This document shows, piece by piece, positions 23,380 through 28,859 of a stretch of 28,859 nt of DNA (the first letter of the stretch is position 1; every line of letters begins with the position of its first letter). The DNA comes from Cristatella mucedo (taxonomy: Eukaryota; Bryozoa; Phylactolaemata; Cristatellidae). The notes beneath the pieces are model-generated. The model did no database searches, was not told where the DNA came from, and saw nothing but the letters and a program-made list of their open reading frames with translations. The position numbers and the translations under genes were made by a program. The stretch covers positions 1 to 28,859 of the forward strand of contig WPIO01000537.1 in NCBI GenBank assembly GCA_009760855.2, read 5' to 3'.

Positions 23380-25265
23380 CCATCGGTCCTAGCACAGGCC
23401 AAGTCTAGCTTCTATAAAAAAAATGTTGAATCACAGATGCTTAATAAAAAAATTCCTGATGTTGACGATCAAACCATCTTCTCAAACTGCTCCCAGATTA
23501 GCTCCTTACCTGATGATCCTTGTGATGATCTAGCCGATCGCTTCTCTCGATTTCTATGTGCAGAAGATAGACAAGATCAGGGAATCCATCCCTGCGATTG
23601 GACAACATCCCAACTAGAATGTTGTTCCCCGATTCCTTGCTGAAATTCAATGTCTACATTTAAGCAGGTCACTAGTGATCTAGTCCCTGAAGTTCGTATC
23701 TCAATCAAAGAAAGAAGACATCAAGTCCCTCTGGACCCTATTCCCACTGTCCTGCTCATACGTTACATTGATCTCTGCTGCCATGCATAACTAAAATCAG
23801 TAATATGTCATTAGACTCAGGTCATGTCCCAGCACCTTTCAAACAAAAGCTGTAGTTCAGGCCTCTCCTCAAGAAAGCAACACTAAAAACAAGAGAACTT
23901 GGGCAAACTACCGCCCAGTCCTCCCTTCTACCATTCCTATCAAAGACACTGGAAAAACGGATCGTGGCGTGACCAGCTAAACTCATAACATCGAAACCTC
24001 ACAAACCTTGCTAGTTAAGTTCCAGCCTGGCTTGAGACCTAATCACTCCACAGAGTCAGCATTGCCCAAGTTATACAACGGCCCCTACTTAGGAATGCAG
24101 ACTGGGTAGAGTTGTCTCTGCTTGTTTTGCTCGATCTTTCTGCAGCTTTTGACACCATCGATCACAAAGTTCTTCTAGACCGCCTCTCATATCATCTGGG
24201 CATCACTGGCACTGCTCTCTACATGGGTTGCGGGTCATATCTCAGTGGGATACTCCAGAGTATTGACGTGGAATGGACAAAGATCATCCGAGGTACCTCT
24301 GAAATATGGGGTACCTCAGGGCTCCGTGCTTGGTCTGGTTCTTTTTTCATGGTTTTATACTCTCACCTCTTTTGCTGATGTGATTGCCAAGCACAATCTA
24401 GGCTTTAACTTTTATGCGGCTGACACTCAGTTTGTACCGTTGCTTTTGATCCCTCCCAGCCTTCGAACACCTCAAATTCTCTCAACTCACTTGCTGCACG
24501 CATTGATGACATCCGCACATGGATGGCAGCAAATTTTTCTAAAACTGAACTATGATAAATCTAACTTACTATTATGGGCAAACCCAGTGTGATTCACAAA
24601 TTGGAAAGGCTGACGCTCAAAAAAAATTGGCCTCATGCCAGAATAACTCCAGTTGAATCAGCTCGAAATCTAGGTGTCATATTCCGAAGCGACCTCTCGT
24701 TAGACGACCATATCAGCTCCACAGTCAAATCTGCCTATTTTCAGCTTCATAACATTGCTAAAACTCAGCTTGTTTAGATAAGGATACCACATGTAAGTTT
24801 GGTCCATGCATTCATGGACATCCGTCTCTCGACTTCTGCAACTCACTGCTTACTGGCCTACCAGCATGTGCGATCAGGCGATTGCAGCTGGTGCAAAACT
24901 CCACAGCTAGGCTTGTCTGTCGTGAGCGTCGCAGTTGTCACATTACTCCCCTTCTTGCCGACCTGCACTGGCTACCTGTCAAAGCAACAGATAGACTTCA
25001 AGGTTTTGTCGCTCACTTTTAGGTCACCTCACTTTTTGGCTTAAGCCTGTCTCTCAGATATAACTCCCCCGTCAGGGCCAAGCATCGTACCACCCGCTTT
25101 TCGGAATCCAACAGTCTACAAAAACCCCGTGCAAACCTCAAATCATTTGGGAGACCGTGCATTTAGCTCCTATGCAAACCCCAAAGCCTGGAACTCCCTC
25201 CCGACCTGCGTCAGAACATCCCCTGACCTGACCACATTTAAAAAGAATTACAAAAACACACCTAT
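23380..25265 (+). pseudogene. LINE reverse transcriptase and C-terminal region, frameshifted
   Basis: Fragments in order: a linker with DDLADRFSRF (near 23530), FLSKTLEKRIV (near 23935) and RPNHSTESALPKLYN (near 24030), then RT motif A, LVLLDLSAAFDTIDH (24121-24165). After a frameshift come KYGVPQGSVLG (from about 24302) and FNFYAADTQF (near 24405). Later come SRLDFCNSLL in mixed frames (near 24820), a LHWLPV motif (near 24967) and the family's end, KAWNSLP through a TFKKNYK-like stretch (to about 25265). The usual catalytic YADD is YAAD: the first Asp is replaced by Ala. With the frameshifts and stops, no active enzyme can be made. Confidence 0.9.
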
Positions 25266-25540
25266 TTAGGATAGCATTTTAGTGGGTCCCCCGTGATTCG
25301 TTCTTGATGTGCTTATGCGTGCTGACACTGTGCATGCTGCCACTAAGAACATTTGCATGCTGACCCTGTGGCATGTCACCCCTAACCATTTATTCATGTT
25401 TTTTTTGTTTATCAAGCATGATTTTTACTCGCCATTCAATTGCATTTCCATTTGCAGCAAATGTAAAAAAAGCGCCTAGAGAGAGATTAAGTTCTCTGAG
25501 GGCGCTTTATTAAGTGAATTATTATTACTATTATTATGAA
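25266..25540 (+). mobile_element. LINE 3' UTR with terminal hairpin and ATT-type tail
   Basis: After the coding remnant comes a 3' UTR of about 200 nt. It ends in a hairpin at 25471-25506: outer arms AGCGCC and GGCGCT, inner arms AGAGA and TCTCT. A tail of imperfect ATT repeats follows at about 25517-25540. Known: L2/CR1-type elements end in short microsatellite tails, and their RT recognises a 3' structure. The same end is found in two shorter copies in this window. Confidence 0.82.
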
Positions 25541-27132
25541 TTCTTCTAAAATTAGTTGACATCAAGCACGCTCTTATCATTGGGCCACTCTTAAAAGGTC
25601 CATTACAGAATCGGGCTCAATAAGAGTTAGCGTTAGACCACTAATTAAATTTCGCATGATTCCCATGTGTGTTCTTGAATTATTTCGTGAATGAGTCCTA
25701 TGCCTAAATTGACCACTTTCCGAATCAAAACTGCAGCCACCCAAAACAGGTTTCCCTTTTATTCACGGACCTTAGTTCAAGTAAAATCTAATGCTGGAGC
25801 TGCCATTTCTTTAACTCCGTTATCTTACGCCATTTATAGTAAAATCGTAGCAGTCCCCCAAATCTTTTACATGGAGTTCTTCCAAGCATCACCTCTTAAT
25901 CACAGTGTTCATATATTACAAGCATGTTAGTTTAAATTTCTACATATAATTTATATTATCTGTGCCGGAATTCGCCAATTTTTAATTTAGCGTAATTTAA
26001 ATTTCATTTTAATAATCAACCAGAGCCACTCCCTCAGTTCTCTCCGAAATCATTGGAACTCCAAGCCGTGTGCTTTGGCTTTGACCTGCGAACCATTATC
26101 TCAATGTCCTACACAGCGCTTGCACACCATGAGTGGTGCCCATGCCTTATCCTGATCTGCCAGTTTGCGTCGGAAGTAGGAGTGATAGCAGGGGGGTGTC
26201 AGGTGAATTGCAGTAATAGGAAACCGCTGCTCTTTTGTCGAGAATCCCTAGCACGATGTAAGGAATATATGGGAGACTTTTTTGCACTTTCTCGGCTATA
26301 TAAATCACAAATATCCATTGATTTACACAACTATATCAAGCAAAATGGCTAATTTTTTTCTAAAAAAAACAACACAACATGTAGCTCTCATTAAGTGACC
26401 CGGTAAAAAGTAAGCCTAATGAAAGCAAGCATCATTATACGTAATTCGTAATGATAAAGTGCACCCGACTTTTGATAAACAAGATCTACCAAATCTGACG
26501 TGCCAAAGCCAAACAAAATAAACCATAAAGTGCTCATTTGTGATGTAAATTTGGAAAATAATAACAAACGGCAGACAACTGATATCATGCAGATGTGTGC
26601 TTAATATATCATTAAAAATGTATTCGATGTTAACAATTACTACTAAATGGAGTTGAATCCTTATGGATTAAAGCATCCAAAACATGTGAATTTTTCTTGG
26701 TGCATTTTCATAGGCTATCTCAGAAAAATGCTGGTTTCATTGTTACAATAAATATCCTAATTGAAAAATGGCCATTTCAAGAATTTCTACAATTTAATTA
26801 AGTGCCAGGGCCAGATGATTATGTTTTAGAGGTTTTTTAGCCTTCTAAATTCAGAATAATTTTAGTTCAGATGCAGTGGAATGTATGTTTTGGCTTTTTA
26901 AGCAATAAGCTGGCACGAGTGCTCTAGAAACGCACCTATTTTAGGTAAAGCACAGATAAGCTGTCCTGCATAATTATCATGTGGCTTAATTTAATTTTTA
27001 TATCTTAATATTGATATTTTATTTACATTAAGCTTTTATTTGCTGTGAAAAAAAAAAATTGATTTTATATTGCTGAGGATTTTTCGTTGGCCGACATATG
27101 CTCACACATTTCTGGATAATTCCTATTTTCAG
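25541..27132. other. 3' part of the intron after the LINE
   Basis: Holds the - strand protein-family remnant at 26020-26205. The + strand open frame 26053-26352 overlaps it and is its shadow plus random sequence. Other sequence is AT-rich and unassigned. Confidence 0.55.
26020..26205 (-). pseudogene. Remnant of an expanded invertebrate protein family (DQDKxWxP core)
   Basis: On the - strand, from 26190 downward, the frame reads CYHSYFRRKLADQDKAWAPL then MVCKRCVG. After a one-base shift it continues TLR, a stop, WFAGQSQ and LGVPMIS. From memory this follows a conserved block found in many copies in invertebrate genomes: a paired-Cys motif, DQDKxWxPHxxCKxCVExLRxW, a GK-rich stretch, then FGxPMxWREP. 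Function is not known to me; the paired cysteines suggest metal binding, and copy number suggests a transposon-linked family. Here one frameshift, one stop and loss of the WREP end mark a dead fragment. I am recalling the family from its motif, without a search. Confidence 0.5.
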
Positions 27133-27214
27133 GTGGGCTGCGGCCATGGATGCTACAGACAAGGACGGCTTTACACCAATGAAACAACTAATAGAGGAAA
27201 ATGCCGTCGGTTGA
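27133..27214 (+). CDS. Ankyrin exon 12 (possible last exon, ends at TGA)
   Basis: After the acceptor TCCTATTTTCAG the block reads WAAAMDATDKDGFTPMKQLI then EENAVG and then TGA at 27212. DATDKDGFTP is a characteristic finger and turn between two ankyrin repeats, and the incoming phase matches exon 11. The continuation MKQLIEEN keeps the spacing of a repeat but has lost the usual LHxA residues. No good donor precedes the stop (only GTCGGT and GTTGAC), so this is either a true C-terminus, a degenerated exon, or an exon with a non-consensus donor. A TRPA channel would need several more exons, absent here. Confidence 0.58.
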
Positions 27215-28024
27215 CAAAAAATAATAATGGACAAATGCGTAGTCGTCAACTTTCCTCAAGATCACCTCGGAACATAAGGTTAATTCAATTCTTTATATCC
27301 ATTACGCCTTGTTTTTAGGTACTACTTCTACAACTCAGTCACTAAAGCAATTTCAAAATCGGGTGTAAGTAATAATGGCAGCTCCTGGCTCTGTGCTTCC
27401 AGATGCAGCCTATTAGAGAGCAAAGTCAGGAATACTATTTCAAAACATGTTACACCGCGGGATTGTACATCTATACATTTTTATCTTATTATTACTATAT
27501 TATAGACAGACTTGTAAAGTTTCCAGGCCATATTCCTCAGCCGTTGTTACGATGTTATTATTTTGAGATGCTGGCGAGTCATAATGGCTCGAGCTACAAG
27601 ATCAAACTCGATTAAAAACCATTGACTGAAATTAAAAACCCTTACAGGTACGTGGTATTCACGAGTGAGTTTTTTCAGTCTATTCAGATGGGTCCTTGTT
27701 TTACAGCAATTATAATCTTTTGCCTGGACATGAGTTTGTAACACATTGTCGTTTGCGCCACCTGAGAACCCGCGATTTCTCGTAAGGTAGTAAAGGAGAT
27801 CATTTCAATTAGCCACATGATGTCTTGCGTAAATTCACGAAAAATATTATTGATTGCATATAGGAAAGTAAACAGCAGTCACTAGTATTTGAAATACTTT
27901 GGAAAACATTAAGTGCACAGCACATACACAGCACAAAAACACCAAAACACTATCTGAACACACAAAAATGCAATAAGTTCAGCACAGACTTCTTTTTTCC
28001 AACATTTTGTGTTCAGCTAAAAAT

Positions 28025-28100
28025 TCCGAGGTAGCGAATTTGTACTCTCCCTTATTTCGAGAACAAAGCTATTGCGGCTTAGGTTCGTATCCCGCACTGC
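28025..28100 (+). repeat. Possible tRNA-derived SINE remnant
   Basis: An exact A-box match, TAGCGAATTTG (28032-28042), and an exact B-box match, GGTTCGTATCC (28082-28092), lie 39 nt apart. They are flanked by sequence that does not form a full cloverleaf. The head resembles a degenerate tRNA. The body and tail cannot be delimited. Confidence 0.35.
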
Positions 28101-28211
28101 TTCCGTGCCGGTGCATTTTTGGTAATCTGTTATTCTAATCCAGATAGTTCCTTTAACTGACATGGATTGTTCCCGCACCCTCCCCAACAACGGCAAATCT
28201 ACATAGTTTTT

Positions 28212-28345
28212 GTAGATATGTACATGCTCTCTCTCTCGCAATCTCTCTCTCTCTCTCTCCTCTATATATATATATATATTAATAATATAATATATATAAG
28301 ATATTAATATAGTTACATAAATCATATATATATATATATATATAG
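28212..28345 (+). repeat. CT and TA microsatellites
   Basis: Imperfect CT repeats (about 28210-28262) pass directly into TA repeats (28263-28300), with a second TA block at 28324-28345. The open frame on the - strand here (Glu/Arg and Tyr/Ile repeats) is only the translation of these repeats. Confidence 0.9.
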
Positions 28346-28859
28346 TTTATAAATTCTGCATATATGTATCTAGATTCGTTAAAATTGATAGCTATAAAAT
28401 ACATGTATATAGTTAGTTTAAAATCTGTAGCGACTAAAACCTGGTACCTATCTAGCGTCGATTTGCAAGCGATATATAGGTAACTGTAACTTCCTTTCGT
28501 ACTTTGTCCGGTCAGGACGTCTGGTCGGTTACAATAAATACATTTTTATTGCGCCCTCACAAAACACAAATCTTTGTGCACGAATTATAGACTCTGGTCA
28601 GATGATGATGTGTGGAGGAGAACAAGCTTCAAGACTCAGCTGGCTTGACATTGCTTGACTAGACTCAAATTCAATGCTTATCGAGAGCGTGTTTAACAAT
28701 ATATGTTAGCTATAGCTATCGCATATGCTGACTAAAAATGACCCTCAAGCTTTAAATTTAATAGCGTTCAATACTGGTAGGTTCAGCAGGGCATTGTCCT
28801 TGCTGAGTTAGCATCAAACTTATTTGCAGCTCTTAAAAGCCGGTATTTTTAATTTTCTC

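Larger units (their letters stand above)
22199..25540 (+). mobile_element. L2/CR1-like non-LTR retrotransposon, 5'-inverted, dead
   Basis: A LINE of about 3.3 kb in the intron between exons 11 and 12. Order in the window: an inverted 5' part (22199-22830, reads on the - strand), then a direct 3' part (22831-25540, + strand). Recognised + strand pieces are the endonuclease end (GPTQIKGHTLD near 22895, SDHH near 22986), reverse transcriptase (LLDLSAAFDTIDH at 24127-24165, VPQGSVLG near 24311, YAAD at 24413), the C-terminal LHWLPV near 24967 and AWNSLP near 25190, then a 3' UTR with a hairpin and ATT-type tail. Known: such elements copy by target-primed reverse transcription using an APE-type endonuclease and a reverse transcriptase. 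The many frameshifts and stops make it inactive. Neither flank shows an obvious target-site duplication. Confidence 0.93.
1617..27214 (+). other. Split gene: ankyrin-repeat protein, TRPA1-like (partial model of 12 exons)
   Basis: Seen: twelve + strand blocks bordered by AG and GT whose phases agree in series (0-0, 0-1, 1-0, 0-2, 2-0, 0-0, 0-2, 2-0, 0-2, 2-1, 1-2, 2-end). They read as about 10-11 successive ankyrin repeats, with TPLH-type turns and LLxxGA-type helix ends. Known: ankyrin repeats are 33-residue helix-turn-helix units used for protein binding; TRPA1 channels carry a long irregular array before six membrane helices. Inferred: a TRPA-type protein, because repeat order, inserts of 3-10 residues and signatures such as ATAMHSAVQNG, KAPLHVAA and DNGYWALH sit as in the TRPA1 array. 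No membrane helices, pore or start codon are in the window, so this is an internal part of the gene. An ankyrin-only protein remains possible. Whether the gene is intact depends on the short exons and on a TGA at 27212. Confidence 0.7.
27215..28859. other. Region after exon 12
   Basis: AT-rich sequence with an open frame at 27403-27615 rich in Tyr and Ile, without a recognised domain. It carries the SINE-like block and microsatellites near 28030-28345. No channel-domain exon or ankyrin repeat was found. Confidence 0.5.

Noticed and set aside
26053-26352. A 99-codon + strand open frame as a gene.
   Set aside because: It overlaps the - strand family remnant, has no recognised domain, and is most simply a shadow.
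28017-28325. A 102-codon - strand frame as a gene.
   Set aside because: Largely translation of CT and TA microsatellites.

Overview
This is eukaryotic, almost certainly animal, nuclear DNA. Short exons with GT/AG borders and matching phases are separated by long AT-rich introns, with microsatellites, a non-LTR retrotransposon and tRNA-like SINE remnants between them. No bacterial operons, tRNA genes, rRNA or CRISPR arrays are visible. The mix of element types and the TRPA1-like repeat pattern suggest an invertebrate metazoan. I cannot name the taxon from the sequence.

The main gene lies on the + strand and spans nearly the whole window. I could chain 12 exon candidates whose phases agree at every junction: 1617-1721, 1865-1967, 2342-2496, 5377-5435, 5677-5725, 8164-8382, 8548-8705, 10973-11048, 11247-11326, 11979-12034, 21526-21619 and 27133-27211. 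Together they encode about 10-11 ankyrin repeats. Repeat order, irregular spacing and several local signatures recall the N-terminal ankyrin domain of TRPA1-type channels. No transmembrane channel domain is in the window, and both gene ends probably lie outside it. The long exons (8164-8382, 8548-8705, 2342-2496) are secure; the short ones rest on phase and local motif and need transcript support.

The intron at 21620-27132 holds a nearly full-length but dead L2/CR1-like LINE, about 22199-25540. Its 5' part (endonuclease start) is inverted relative to its 3' part (endonuclease end, reverse transcriptase, 3' UTR), and a 31-base stretch is present at both break points in opposite orientation. 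This is the architecture expected of twin priming. Two more copies of its 3' end lie at about 13205-13434 and 21290-21365. All three copies share a terminal hairpin and an ATT-type tail. Downstream in the same intron, on the - strand at 26020-26205, is a frameshifted remnant of an expanded invertebrate protein family with a conserved DQDKxWxP core.

The remaining intronic DNA carries five possible tRNA-derived SINE remnants, homopolymer runs, a G-run/C-run hairpin, and CT, TA and GT simple repeats. The rest is AT-rich sequence in which I see no supported gene.
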